A stretch of 64,000 nt of DNA from JAWKNZ01 sp041391425 (GCA_041391425.1 JAWKNZ010000005.1:186001-250000); one strand, 5' to 3'. Positions 1-9,865 are shown, counted from the stretch's first letter. The notes: generated by a model not told the origin, from the letters alone. Numbers and translations: made by a program.

Positions 1-49
1 GAGGCACTCTATCACAAACTCTACAAAATATTCAAAAAATGATCGGTAT

Positions 50-1270
50 TTAAAGTAATAACTTTTCTGCTTTATCCATGCACCGAAGTGCTCTTTCAAT
101 ATCTTGTTCGGTATTATAAATAAAGGGAGAAACTCTAGATGTTGCGGGAACTCCTAAATATGCCATCAAAGGCTGTGCACAATGATGACCTGCTCGTAGG
201 CAGACCCTCTCAGAATCGGCTATAGCTGCCATATCATGAGGATGGATCAACTCGTGATGAAACGTGACAACGCCAACCCAATCATTACCTCCATCATAAA
301 ACACCTTCATCCCTTTACGATTTTTAATCCCCTCATAAAATAGACGTCCCAACCACACATCATGCTCTAAAGCCTCTTTTCTATCAAAAGTTCCCATGAA
401 GTCTATAGCTGCAGCAAGACCTATTGCTCCTGATATGTTTGGTGTTCCTGCCTCAAACTTGCAGGGCAAAGCATTCCAAGTCGAGCCCTCTGTGGTAACC
501 GTTGCTATCATATCACCACCCCCTTGGTAAGGTGGCATGCGATCAAGGATAGATTTTTTGCCGTATAAAACTCCAATTCCAGTTGGAGCAAACATCTTAT
601 GTCCACTAAAAGTATAAAAATCACAATCTAAGTCGAGAACATCAATAGAAAAGTGTGGAACCGCTTGAGCTCCGTCAACTACTGTTAATGCGCCAACTTC
701 CTTGGCCAGAGATAGCAGATCTTTCAGAGGATGTATCACTCCTAAAACATTTGAAACATGAGCACAGGCAAAAATTTTTGTCTTGTTATTGAACATCTCT
801 TTGGCTGTGTCTAGATCCAAGCGGTACTGATCTGTCAGTGGTATATAACGTAGCTTAGCACCAAACCGCTTTGCCATAAGTTGCCACGGAACAATATTAG
901 AATGATGCTCTGCTATCGTTAAAAGAATTTCATCTCCTTCTTTTAAGTTCTGCTCACACCAAGAATAGGCAACTAGATTAATAGACTCAGTAGTTCCGCG
1001 GGTAAAAATAATCTCCTCAGCTAGACAGCCCCCAAGGAAGCTGGCGATCTTCTTTCTGGAGCCTTCATATAGCGCAGTTGCGGCTTCACTGAGCTGGTAG
1101 ACCCCTCTGTGTACGTTAGCATTATTGGAGCGATAATAGGCATTAACTTCTGACAAAACACTCTCAGGCTTTTGACTGGTAGCAGCACTATCTAGATAAA
1201 CCCATTGTTCTTCATTTAAGATTGAAAACTGGGATCTAACCCCCAAAGGACTGAATTTTTCATGCACCAT
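50..1270 (-). CDS. sufS: Cysteine desulfurase, SufS type
   Basis: This is a PLP-dependent class V aminotransferase-fold enzyme that takes sulfur from cysteine for Fe-S cluster assembly in the cytoplasm. The 406 residues match the usual SufS length. The PLP lysine is K225 in FSGHKMFAPTG, the persulfide cysteine is C364 in RAGHHCAQPLM, and the N-terminal LDSAATSQKP and RGTTESINLVA motifs are typical of group II (SufS/CsdA) rather than IscS. No other suf gene is visible; sufBCD or sufU could lie beyond the left edge, downstream of this gene. SufS and CsdA are hard to separate by eye. Confidence 0.93.
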   Translation of the reverse strand: MVHEKFSPLGVRSQFSILNEEQWVYLDSAATSQKPESVLSEVNAYYRSNNANVHRGVYQLSEAATALYEGSRKKIASFLGGCLAEEIIFTRGTTESINLVAYSWCEQNLKEGDEILLTIAEHHSNIVPWQLMAKRFGAKLRYIPLTDQYRLDLDTAKEMFNNKTKIFACAHVSNVLGVIHPLKDLLSLAKEVGALTVVDGAQAVPHFSIDVLDLDCDFYTFSGHKMFAPTGIGVLYGKKSILDRMPPYQGGGDMIATVTTEGSTWNALPCKFEAGTPNISGAIGLAAAIDFMGTFDRKEALEHDVWLGRLFYEGIKNRKGMKVFYDGGNDWVGVVTFHHELIHPHDMAAIADSERVCLRAGHHCAQPLMAYLGVPATSRVSPFIYNTEQDIERALRCMDKAEKLLL

Positions 1271-1736
1271 ATGGATTCCTATCCATCAAAAAATTTGGAT
1301 ATAGCAGATTCTCCGGGCAAAAATAACAATGCTTAGTATTTTAGTCAACATTTAGATACTCATGATTATATTATCATCAGATCATGAAGACACCTCAGCA
1401 AGTTCTCTCACATAACTATTACACAAACCAACCCAGCTTAGCAAAACTTAGTAAACAAACTGAAATAAAAGCCAAAAGTATACCGCTTTGCTAGTTTCAC
1501 AAAACCGTTAAACCTACCAACAGATAAGTTTTTATCACAATATTTATAGTAAGTTACAATAATTTTAGCCGAACGGCCAGTTTTTGGCACCACTCATGCA
1601 GTATAGAAAACCAGGAGAAGCAAGGCGAACCTTCCACAAATACTGCCAATGCCTATCTCAAAACTTCAGCATAAAGCTGGAGCCCTTCATACAACTTTTC
1701 TTACTTAAACTTCTGAAAATCGTCAGCGGCTTTCTC
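1271..1736. other. Intergenic region between sufS and the protease operon
   Basis: This AT-rich stretch must hold the sufS promoter on the minus strand. A plus-strand open frame of 77 codons (1584-1817) has no recognisable family, runs over a terminator hairpin and overlaps the end of the neighbouring gene antisense, so I do not call it. I see no RNA gene here. Confidence 0.5.
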
Positions 1737-1763
1737 AAAAGGGGGGAGAAAATCCCCCCCAAA
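1737..1763 (-). terminator. Rho-independent terminator of the protease operon
   Basis: Read on the minus strand, a G-run of about seven bases, a short A/T loop and a C-run form a very GC-rich hairpin followed by TTTTG. It begins immediately after the TAG stop of the gene ending at 1765. Confidence 0.75.
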
Positions 1764-1764
1764 G

Positions 1765-2271
1765 CTATACTCCTAAAGAATGCTTCAATGAGGCTCGAGA
1801 ATTCAATTCAACTTTAAGACCTAATGCTTCTGACAAATTTTTGCCATCTCTATCATTAATACAACCATTTTCAACACCTGTCGTAATATACACAACAGGT
1901 TCCTTTGAGCGCGCCGAACTATCCACTCGTTCTCTTTCTTCCCGCCTAACAGCAATCGAAACAATACCTTGGTATAAATAAAAATCGAAAAGGCTGCCTT
2001 CCTTGATTTTTACTGGAGCAATGCTCCCAAGCTCAAGTTCACTATCAAACGGAATTTCTAAAGTTTGACAAAAGCGAGATAGATACTTCAAAGGCCAGTC
2101 AACTTTTATGGTCAAGTGCGATATTTTGTCATTATATTCTTCGGCCAGCTTTTTCTGTCGGATATTTTTTATAATTTTCCTTAAAAAATCCCTTTGCATC
2201 TGGGTTCTATGCAAAAGCCACAATATCCCCACCAAACATAAGACTGCAACGATATGAAAGACCAAATTCAA
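1765..2271 (-). CDS. Small membrane-anchored protein of unknown function
   Basis: I do not recognise this 168-residue protein. It starts with a hydrophobic segment (residues about 4-20, FHIVAVLCLVGILWLL), followed by a basic stretch and a soluble domain, so it is probably anchored in the inner membrane by its N terminus. Its ATG overlaps the stop codon of the upstream subtilisin-like protease by four bases, which points to translational coupling and a shared job, perhaps as partner, inhibitor or chaperone of the protease. A terminator follows directly. The function is unknown. Confidence 0.6.
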   Translation of the reverse strand: MNLVFHIVAVLCLVGILWLLHRTQMQRDFLRKIIKNIRQKKLAEEYNDKISHLTIKVDWPLKYLSRFCQTLEIPFDSELELGSIAPVKIKEGSLFDFYLYQGIVSIAVRREERERVDSSARSKEPVVYITTGVENGCINDRDGKNLSEALGLKVELNSRASLKHSLGV

Positions 2272-4178
2272 GGTTGTTTCCTTCTAATTAACACCCAGAA
2301 AGGCGGTAGAAAAAAGAGGAGCATCAAAAAAAAGTAAAAATGTGACTTATCAGAAATTTCATTTTTTATGCCCTTATTTATTAAAGCTATCGCACTACAC
2401 CCTTCGGTAACCCGACTGTTAAGAAAGTTCTCGATAACAACGCCGTCTTGTTTGTTAGTTAAGGCATTAAAAAGATTGACCGTGCCAGAACCAAGAAGGG
2501 GAACACGTGCCTCAAATGTCTGAGGATAATAATACTGGTCGTTTGTTTCATTATTATAAATCGAAGAATCGGCAGTGGTTATCAGTATCTGTTTTAGGCG
2601 TTCCGCTGTTAAATTGGGATTAGTTGCTAAGATTAAACCAGCTACCCCTGACACCATAGGCGCAGCCATCGAAGTTCCCTGCGAATAGTGCAATGTTGTC
2701 ATGCCAGGATCAGCAGAACCAATTTGATAATCATTTCCATACCCGCCTGGTGCAGCAATATCAACCCAAGGGCCATAATTCGAATAGCTCGCCTTAGCAC
2801 CTTGACCGTCGACTGATGAAACAGCTAGTGCTTGTGAAAGTGCTGCTGGATAAGCACGTGTGTTAGTATCTTCATTCCCGGCTGCTCCAATTACCAATGT
2901 TCCCAGACCATTTTCCCTTAACCGTGCAACCAAAAGGGCAACAAAACGAGATCTTTGAAACTTGCCTAACGAAGCATTAACAATGCGTACAATATTACGA
3001 CCATTATGAATAAAACGTGTGATATAACGCAAGCCACTTAGAATCGCACTATCAGGAATTCCGCCCCCGGGAGCCCCTTCACTCTCTGCAACCACCTTCA
3101 CTACCATTATTTTACAAATAGGACAGATTCCTGGAACTCCTGTTCCGCTGTCAACACAGCCGGCTGCTATACCCGCCACATGAGTTCCATGGTGACAGTT
3201 ACCAGCTATAGTCGTACCATTAGATCCGCCCTCTGTGGAAGATGGGCAAGCCTCACCCGCACCTTCAGTGGCGAATGGATAAATTGTATTCCCATCACCT
3301 AACTGGCCTTTAGTATTTCGAGTCGTGTCACAACCATGAACATCCCCAGGGCAATCAGCTTGGCCTACACTAGGATTTTCCCACATCCGGCCTTTAAGAT
3401 GCTCATTCTCAAAATCCACGCCAGAGTCCATTACAGCAATAACTGGAGCATTTGCAATTAGCTCTGATTCCGATAGCCGACCTGCAACTATTTCATCTGA
3501 AAGATACTTCAAACCGTCAATAATCTGCATGCCCGCAAGCCAATGCCAGCTAGGGTCCAAAGCATATTCTTCCGCATACTTTCCAAATATATTACTCGTA
3601 GTAGTTTCCGATGACGGGGTCTGTGATAGCTCACTAATCCAATTAGGTTCGGCATACCACAAAATTTTATTTTTTTCCCATTCAGATAAAACGGCCTTTG
3701 AGCTGTCCCGATCCTTAAAATCTATTCTTGCCATAACTCCAACAACAGGACTTCTTTGAACCTTTCCTAATGTTGGAGTCATAGCTAGCCTAAGATGTTT
3801 AGGCAGCCCAAGTTCACTACGTAGCTCCTGCCCTCCCGATATAGCTAAATCTACACTTGATATGAATTGCATATTAAGAATTCGAGGGTCAGACCAAAAA
3901 CGGTTTGTAAGGTCCATAAAATGATAGCGATACTCAGCCCCAAAGCTTGAAAAGTTAAGGCGCGCTTGACTAGGAATTGTACGAAACATCACTATGTAGC
4001 TATTAGGTTCATACTTCGTGTAACAGTCTGAATGTTCGGGAGGATGGATAACCGCCTTTAGGCTTTCTATCTGGACTTTAGAATAATTAGCCGATAGATC
4101 TTCTAAAGATCCACAACCACTGAATAACACGACAAAAAGCAGAAAAATAGAAGGGCTTTTCTTTACCTTATTTAACAA
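2268..4178 (-). CDS. Subtilisin-like (S8) serine protease, predicted lipoprotein
   Basis: This is a peptidase S8 domain protein. In the numbering of the longest frame (666 residues from 4268) the triad is D281 (VIAVMDSGVDFE), H363 (HGTHVAG) and S533 (GTSMAAP), with oxyanion Asn about 465 in GAAGNED. The frame contains a type II signal, SIFLLFVVLFSGC, with lipidated Cys52. A TTG at 4178 would place this signal right after LNKVKKSP, so I prefer that start (636 residues); an upstream start remains possible. Some 230 residues precede the catalytic domain and may act as a propeptide. The protein ends in a hydrophobic segment and RRKQP, so both ends may be membrane-bound. The start is uncertain; the family is not. 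Confidence 0.85.
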   Translation of the reverse strand: MLNKVKKSPSIFLLFVVLFSGCGSLEDLSANYSKVQIESLKAVIHPPEHSDCYTKYEPNSYIVMFRTIPSQARLNFSSFGAEYRYHFMDLTNRFWSDPRILNMQFISSVDLAISGGQELRSELGLPKHLRLAMTPTLGKVQRSPVVGVMARIDFKDRDSSKAVLSEWEKNKILWYAEPNWISELSQTPSSETTTSNIFGKYAEEYALDPSWHWLAGMQIIDGLKYLSDEIVAGRLSESELIANAPVIAVMDSGVDFENEHLKGRMWENPSVGQADCPGDVHGCDTTRNTKGQLGDGNTIYPFATEGAGEACPSSTEGGSNGTTIAGNCHHGTHVAGIAAGCVDSGTGVPGICPICKIMVVKVVAESEGAPGGGIPDSAILSGLRYITRFIHNGRNIVRIVNASLGKFQRSRFVALLVARLRENGLGTLVIGAAGNEDTNTRAYPAALSQALAVSSVDGQGAKASYSNYGPWVDIAAPGGYGNDYQIGSADPGMTTLHYSQGTSMAAPMVSGVAGLILATNPNLTAERLKQILITTADSSIYNNETNDQYYYPQTFEARVPLLGSGTVNLFNALTNKQDGVVIENFLNSRVTEGCSAIALINKGIKNEISDKSHFYFFLMLLFFLPPFWVLIRRKQP

Positions 4179-4544
4179 ACAGCTCGTTATCGATATTCTA
4201 AGGCAATACAAATCTGAAATACCCCGTATTCCGGTTATTAAAGAAGCGGTTAGCAAACAAAATTGCAAAAAAATACTTTCATTATGGGAACATAACTCTA
4301 GAGCTACCCTTCTTTACACTTTTTTTGCAATTTTGCTTACCTACAACATCAGACAGTCCCTAAAGATACCATATCCCTACCTTAAAATTAACATTCTAAT
4401 TTTATAAAGATTAATTTAGGTACATCTTTTGCATAAAAATAAAACATAAGGTTCTTCGCTGTAACCTTATAATTGCCAGTAATCGTAGGCTTTAAAAACT
4501 TTATCAAACCACGTTATTAAAATTATTTGAAAGCTAAATTACTT

Positions 4545-5030
4545 ATGTCAGACATTGAAAAAAAACTAAACGCATTAAGCCAAATCAATGACTCACACCT
4601 GCAAAAATGCATACAGTATATAATTGGGCATTTTGAAGAAGAAATTTCGTTATCACACCTTGCTAATGCGGTAGGTATTTCTGAATGGGCTGTATGCAGA
4701 CGTTTTCAAGTCCATTTAGGGGTAAGCCCTATGAAATGGGTCTGGTGTTTTCGCGTCCACTTAGCTTCAGAATGCATCATACTAACACCAAGCTGGTCTT
4801 TAACTGATATTTCTGTTCTATGCGGATTTAACAGCCTCGCCCATTTTTCACGCCTCTTTAAAAACCAGTTTGACATTTCTCCAACTGATTTTAGAGCAAA
4901 AAATCAGGTGAAATTTCCGACCAGTTCTCAATTACAAGCTGATAAATATAGAGAGTTCTTATTTGACAGCCAATTGCTCTACGAACAGGGCGTATTAGAC
5001 AAGGCTGCTCTGGCTGCAATATCTAGCTAG
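4545..5030 (+). CDS. AraC-family transcriptional regulator, DNA-binding domain only
   Basis: This protein of about 161 residues consists mainly of the double helix-turn-helix of AraC/XylS regulators. The first HTH is ISLSHLANAVGISEWAVCRRF and its neighbourhood; the second is LTDISVLCGFNSLAHFSRLFK, followed by the typical ISPTDFR ending. There is no N-terminal ligand-binding domain, so the inducer cannot be guessed. I prefer ATG 4545 (MSDIEKK) over an in-frame TTG at 4527. It is divergent from the protease operon across about 270 bp and could regulate it; this is inference. Confidence 0.85.
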   Translation: MSDIEKKLNALSQINDSHLQKCIQYIIGHFEEEISLSHLANAVGISEWAVCRRFQVHLGVSPMKWVWCFRVHLASECIILTPSWSLTDISVLCGFNSLAHFSRLFKNQFDISPTDFRAKNQVKFPTSSQLQADKYREFLFDSQLLYEQGVLDKAALAAISS

Positions 5031-5248
5031 TTAGAAAACAATCGGATATAACCAAACTTCGTCATACTTCAAAAAATGTTTTATTACAAATACATAAGCT
5101 AGCTTCACTCATTTACTCCATATCTAAATCCTGGGCCAAGCTCGCCAAGCAGCTTTTAGTGCTTCCAACACCGCAAGTACAGACAAACGCCTGAGAAACT
5201 TTTTGCTATAGTTAGCGGCCTCTGCGGTATAAAAATCCTTGGGAAAGG

Positions 5249-5623
5249 TTGGTGATAAAATTGCAATTAAGTACAAACAAAATTAAGCTGGTAAGCTTTT
5301 CCGAAAAAAGCAGCCCATCAAATAATTTCCATAAGAAAAAAACTTATACCCCCATAAAAACTATTGTTCGAAAGCCAAGTACAAAAGAAAATCTAATTTC
5401 GGTAGCAATGCAAGCATTTGTCTCTTCTCAAAATTTTCCAGGTGATTTTAATAATATGTCGGAGCTGGCTGCAATTATTCTCAGTCGGACACAATTACGT
5501 AAGGGATTTCCCGAACTCGCATTGGAACTGTTAATTAATTATAAAAACCAATATGGAAGTAGCGAAATTATCGAAAACGAAATAAGCAAACTACAGGAAG
5601 TGCTAGTTTGCCGTAATGTTTAA
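5249..5623 (+). CDS. Hypothetical protein
   Basis: This frame of up to 124 residues has no family I recognise. The N terminus is basic and Ser/Lys-rich; the C-terminal half looks like a compact helical pair (MSELAAIILSRTQL, then FPELALELLINYKNQYG), reminiscent of a TPR-like hairpin. A purine-rich GGGAAAGG at 5241-5248 lies just upstream, so TTG 5249, GTG 5252 or TTG 5261 could be the start. It follows the AraC regulator on the same strand after about 220 bp. Confidence 0.45.
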   Translation: MVIKLQLSTNKIKLVSFSEKSSPSNNFHKKKTYTPIKTIVRKPSTKENLISVAMQAFVSSQNFPGDFNNMSELAAIILSRTQLRKGFPELALELLINYKNQYGSSEIIENEISKLQEVLVCRNV

Positions 5624-5756
5624 CAATAAGTCCCTATTATAGCTAAAATAAAACTTATTTCTACATATCCACTCTATTAAAGAACCTCAAATAAATTCCG
5701 AGAATACATAAAGTACGCCTATTCCAAACTATGCACAACAAAAGGAATTGTAAGAT

Positions 5757-6871
5757 ATGCATATCAGTTATTCTAAATTATCAATCGGCTTATTTTTGCT
5801 CAGTATTACATGGATAACAGGATGCCGCACTCCTCGCTCTAACGATGCTTCTGATATTCGCGATGCGGCCTGGGTATGGCATGACAAAGAAACGGATGTA
5901 GTTTTCGAATATAAAGGTCCCATGCCTAACTTTGTCGACTATGAACTATTCGTTTCTCTAGAAGGACGCACACTTCGCTTTGAAGGTAGGCCTCTAAAAG
6001 AGCCTTTGCCTGTAGATATCAAGAGCTCTAAAGATATTTTTGATTCTGATGGAAAAATAAAGGATGAACTACAACAATACTTTTACACCCAATCAGAGTT
6101 TGAAGATTACAAGCAAGAACATGGGCTAGATTACGCTTACTTCAATGAAGAAACAGAAAAATGGTATACCGTATTTCCAATTGCAATTGGAAAGTCTGCA
6201 AATGAAAGCGAAGGTGATTATAATTTTACTCGTATCCAACCAAGAAGAGAATATCAATATGCGTCGCAAAGCTATGGAGCCCACACATGGAATTTACTGC
6301 CTTTTTTTAGCCTACAAGGGAGGTGTAACTTTCCACACTCCATATTCTTACTATATGGTCAATGGCAAAAAAAATGCTTCACCTTTTACGAGGCCCGGTT
6401 TCAGGTGGCTGCAAAAGAATGGCCTTCAGACACATTGTTGAATTAGCGCACATGCTAAATATAAACACTAGAGTCCCTCACAACAGTCGATTCAGTGCGA
6501 AAGATGAAGTCACAAAAAAAATTAATGCTTTTGGCGCAAAAAAGCTGTACATACACACAAGAAAAGCAATTGATCAAGTCAACCAAGCTCAGGTAGATGT
6601 CAACTACCCACTCTGCACGGAAAATGCCCCAAAATACGATAAAGCAAATTCCAAAGTTCATAAAACCTGGAACTTAGCAAACGAAGCGCGCAGTTCTTGG
6701 ATTTGCTTTTCAAGTTATAAAAACCCTAGCTCTGAGTGCCAACCATTTCCCGAAGAAAACATTATGGATCCGCTTGAAACTATACGAACTGGTGAGAAGA
6801 CTAACAAAATCACTTGTGACAGTTTCGTCCAACCAAAGCTGGATGGCGATGATGGTGAGGATCTTTTCTAA
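5757..6871 (+). pseudogene. L,D-transpeptidase (YkuD)-like lipoprotein with two frameshifts
   Basis: Three overlapping frames together read as one protein of about 370 residues. Frame one starts at ATG 5757 with a lipoprotein signal (LSITWITGC) and reaches KWYTVFPIAIG. Near the T7 run at 6301-6307 the reading moves to the frame giving KGGVTFHTPYS, and at the A8 run at 6367-6374 to the frame giving LLRGPVSGGCKRM. The last two carry the conserved His and the SxGCxR catalytic Cys of YkuD L,D-transpeptidases, which crosslink or modify peptidoglycan. Removing one T and one A restores an unbroken frame to 6871. The gene may be decayed, rescued by slippage, or simply mis-sequenced. Confidence 0.75.
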
Positions 6872-6914
6872 AAACTTATCAAACAATACCAAGATAAGCT
6901 GTAATTTTTAAATT

Positions 6915-6940
6915 AGAGAAGCATTCCGTCTTCTCTTTTT
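6915..6940 (+). terminator. Rho-independent terminator
   Basis: A 7-bp stem AGAGAAG/CTTCTCT encloses an 8-base loop and is followed by TTTT. It lies 44 bases after the stop of the L,D-transpeptidase-like gene. Confidence 0.6.
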
Positions 6941-7287
6941 CTAAATAAGTTGACTAGGGCGTGTTGATGATCGCGACTACACTAGCTAGAAAGATTCTGA
7001 ACCTTCCCCAAGCGAATTGAAAACAACCCCTCTTCTAATAATATATGATGGACGCTTCTTTTAGAGCTGTAGATTTATTGCCAAAACTGATATGTCTATA
7101 GGTAGTTGTCTGGCATGCGTGGCTTTTCAGCTAGCTTTAGAAAAAGTATCATTATTATAGATATATACGAAACTTCGGTATTTTTTCTTCATACTTTCAA
7201 GATACCACGCCTTAACAGCATTAAGACCGTCCAGTGCTAACTGCACTACGGCTAGCTTTCAGATTATTTTAAATATTTTGGAGTATT
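6941..7287. other. Intergenic region before yicC, with a repeat remnant
   Basis: No gene is visible. CTAGGGCGTGTTGA at 6954-6967 matches the terminal inverted repeat of the complete palindromic element at 15067-15251, so it is probably a truncated copy. The yicC promoter should be in the remainder. Confidence 0.5.
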
Positions 7288-8226
7288 ATGCCCATTCATA
7301 GCATGACAGCCTACGGTCAGGGAGAATCACAGAGTGAAAATTGGCAAGTACGTTGTGAAATCCGAACCTTAAACTCAAGGTTTATCGAAGTCGGTTTTCG
7401 TTTGCCTAAAGAATTGGCAAGCTTAGAGCCTGAGCTTACCACCATAGTCAAAAAAGAATTAACCCGCGGAAAAGTTTCTATCTCGATAGAACTGTGCGGC
7501 AACGCACAAATAGGTGACCTACCACAACTTAATGAAGATGCTCTTTGCCATTACTTAGACATTTTCCTACAGATGCAAACCAAGGCCGCGGACAGCCAAC
7601 GTACAATTAATTGGCAACCCTTATCCCTCCCAGAAATTACCAAATTGCAAGGTGTGCTTGTAGAAAACAAATTAGGAGAGGGTGGTGAGAAAAATACAAT
7701 AGAAGTAAAAAAACAAATTGTGCATAGCACCGTCCTTGATGCCTTAAGAGAAGTCAAACTAGCCAGAGAAAGGGAAGGCGCTTCACTTCAGAAAGCGATC
7801 CTTCAACTACTAGCCGAAATCTCAGAAAATAGACTTAAAATAGAGCAACATATTCCTGATTTGCGAGCATGGATTTATGATGCTTATTCTAAGCGTATGC
7901 GAAATATCATTGATAGCCTTTCGGATTTAGGAAAAAATGGTAACTTACCAACTGAAGAAAGAATCCTCGCAGAGGTATGTCAGCTTACGGAGAAAGCTGA
8001 TATAGCTGAAGAGTTAACACAGTTAAAAACTCATGAAGATGAATTTCAAAAAATTTTAAGCCAAGGGGGGGCCGTCGGTAGAAAGCTAGATTTTCTGTGC
8101 CAAGAATTGCACCGAGAAATTAATACCATTTCTAGTAAAATTCAGTCGGTAGAGCTTTCTACAGAAATTTTAAATATCAAGCAAGCTGTTGAAAGAATCA
8201 GACAACAGATACAAAATATTGAGTAG
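7288..8226 (+). CDS. yicC: YicC-family endoribonuclease
   Basis: This 312-residue protein has the YicC hallmarks: the N-terminal SMTAYGQGE...WQVRCEIRTLNSRF and the C-terminal GGAVGRKLDFLCQELHREIN...K. YicC proteins are endoribonucleases involved in RNA turnover and stress or stationary-phase physiology. ATG 7288 is preceded by GGAG at a normal distance. It is followed by gmk 45 bases downstream, the order seen in very many bacteria (yicC-gmk-rpoZ-spoT/rel). Confidence 0.93.
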   Translation: MPIHSMTAYGQGESQSENWQVRCEIRTLNSRFIEVGFRLPKELASLEPELTTIVKKELTRGKVSISIELCGNAQIGDLPQLNEDALCHYLDIFLQMQTKAADSQRTINWQPLSLPEITKLQGVLVENKLGEGGEKNTIEVKKQIVHSTVLDALREVKLAREREGASLQKAILQLLAEISENRLKIEQHIPDLRAWIYDAYSKRMRNIIDSLSDLGKNGNLPTEERILAEVCQLTEKADIAEELTQLKTHEDEFQKILSQGGAVGRKLDFLCQELHREINTISSKIQSVELSTEILNIKQAVERIRQQIQNIE

Positions 8227-8271
8227 TTTATTGAAGTTTTTTTCTTAAATTTATCTTAATGGTTACTAATT

Positions 8272-8943
8272 ATGACACACAATCCTCATGCCTTCGTGGT
8301 TGCTGCACCATCAGGCACTGGAAAGACAACATTGAACAGGCGGCTTCTCAAAGAATTTAATCAAATTGAGTTTTCAGTTAGCTTAACAACACGGCCAATC
8401 CGCCCGGGAGAAGTCGATGGGGATCATTATCACTTTGTGGATAACGAGCAGTTTGATGAAGAGATCAAAAAAGATCGTATGTTAGAGTGGGCTGAAGTTT
8501 TCGGCAATCGTTATGGAACATCACTAAATGAAGTTGAGCGGATTTTCAACAATGGGAAGGATGTCCTCTTGGAAATTGATGTCCAAGGCTGGCACTATGC
8601 TCGAAAAAAAATAACGAATGCCACCTCCATCTTTATCATTCCTCCATCAATGGAAGAGCTTTGGCAAAGGCTAGCCAAACGGGGAACCGATTCATTAGAA
8701 TCCAGACTGAAACGCTTTAAAACGGCAAGAGAAGAATTAGAAAAATGCGAAGAATTTCATCAATTTATCATAAATGATGATATTGAAGAAGCCTATAAAG
8801 AATTAAAAAATATTATTATTTACCGAAAAGTAGGTAACTTAACTCCTCAGCAAGGAGTTTCATTTTGTCGAAGACTCATGGATGAATATGACCAAGGAAG
8901 CCATATTGATGGAAAGTTTAAGTCATCTCATCCCTCAAAATAA
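8272..8943 (+). CDS. gmk: Guanylate kinase
   Basis: Guanylate kinase phosphorylates GMP or dGMP to the diphosphate in purine salvage and synthesis. The 223 residues include the P-loop APSGTGKTT, the GMP-binding SLTTRPIRPGEVDGDHYHFV block, EWAEVFGNRYGT and DVLLEIDVQGW. It stands between yicC and rel, the classic arrangement that links GTP supply to (p)ppGpp control, but a long repeat array separates it from rel and no rpoZ is present. Confidence 0.95.
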   Translation: MTHNPHAFVVAAPSGTGKTTLNRRLLKEFNQIEFSVSLTTRPIRPGEVDGDHYHFVDNEQFDEEIKKDRMLEWAEVFGNRYGTSLNEVERIFNNGKDVLLEIDVQGWHYARKKITNATSIFIIPPSMEELWQRLAKRGTDSLESRLKRFKTAREELEKCEEFHQFIINDDIEEAYKELKNIIIYRKVGNLTPQQGVSFCRRLMDEYDQGSHIDGKFKSSHPSK

Positions 8944-8950
8944 ATTAAAC

Positions 8951-8976
8951 CGCCTTTCATATAGATTGGAAAGGCG
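8951..8976. terminator. Hairpin after gmk, possible terminator
   Basis: A perfect 8-bp stem CGCCTTTC/GAAAGGCG with a 10-base loop lies just behind the gmk stop. No U-run follows on the plus strand, so termination activity is uncertain. Confidence 0.35.
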
Positions 8977-9038
8977 CAGAATAATATTGAAATTATGGTT
9001 ATAATGATGGAATGTTTTTTAACTTACTCTTACCCATA

Positions 9039-9865
9039 CGTCATGTTGAGTGAAACGAAACATCTCGAAGTTATTATGCATGAAGACAAAATTAGAGATT
9101 CTTCGCCTTCGGCTCAGAATGACGGGAAGCCTTCGACTCAGAGTGACGGGGAATTTGGTGCGTCATGTTGAGTGAAGCGAAACATCTCGAAGTTATTAAA
9201 CATGAAGGCAAGAGTAGAGATTCTTCGCTTTCGGCTCAGAATGACGAGAAGCCTTCGGCTCAGAATGACGGGAAGCCTTCGGCTCAGAATGACGGGAAGC
9301 CTTCGGCTCAAAGTGACGGGGAATTTGGTGCGTCATGTTGAGTGAAACGAAACATCTCGAAGTTATTAAACATGAAGGCAAGAGTAGAGATTCTTCGCTT
9401 TCGGCTCAGAATGACGGGAAGCCTTCGGCTCAGAATGACGGGAAAGCCTTCGGCTCAGAATGACAGGAAGCCTTCGGCTCAGAATGACGAGGAAGCCGCT
9501 TCGGCTCAGAATGACGGGAAGCCTTCGGCTCAAAGTGACAGGGAATTTGGTGCGTCATGTTGAGTGAAGCAGAAACATCTCGAAGTTATTAAACATGAAG
9601 GCAAGAGTAGAGATTCTTCGCTTTCAGCTCAGAATGACAGGAAGCCTCGCTCAGAATGACGGGAAGCCTTCGACTCAGAGTGACGGGGAATTTGGTGCGT
9701 CATGTTGAGTGAAGCGAAACATCTCGAAGTTATTAAACATGAAGGCAAGAGTAGAGATTCTTCGCCTTCGACTCAGAATGACGGGAAGCCTTCGGCTCCA
9801 GAATGACGGGAAGCCTTCGGCTCAGAAATTGACGGAAGCCTTCGGCTCAGAATGACGGGAAGTCC
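9039..9865. repeat. Nested tandem-repeat array between gmk and rel
   Basis: Five higher-order units start with CGTCATGTTGAGTGAA at 9039, 9161, 9331, 9553 and 9698. Each continues through ACATCTCGAAGTTATT, a constant spacer (CATGAAGGCAAGAGTAGAG or a variant) and a variable number of a roughly 24-base subunit of the form CTTCGGCTCAGAATGACGGG. The first four units are 122, 170, 222 and 145 bases, differing mostly by the number of subunits; the last ends in the subunits up to about 9865. Open frames inside (for example minus-strand 9196-9381) are periodic translations of the repeat and not genes. Confidence 0.9.

Noticed and set aside
1584..1817. Plus-strand open frame of 77 codons
   Set aside because: It overlaps a terminator hairpin and the antisense of a better gene, has no ribosome-binding site and no recognisable family.
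9196..9563. Open frames over the tandem array encoding periodic peptides (HSEPKASR, AQNDGKPS)
   Set aside because: The periodicity follows the 24-base DNA repeat in any frame; there is no start signal and no family.
9039..9865. CRISPR array
   Set aside because: Repeats are contiguous with no unique spacers of constant length, and no cas gene is in the window.
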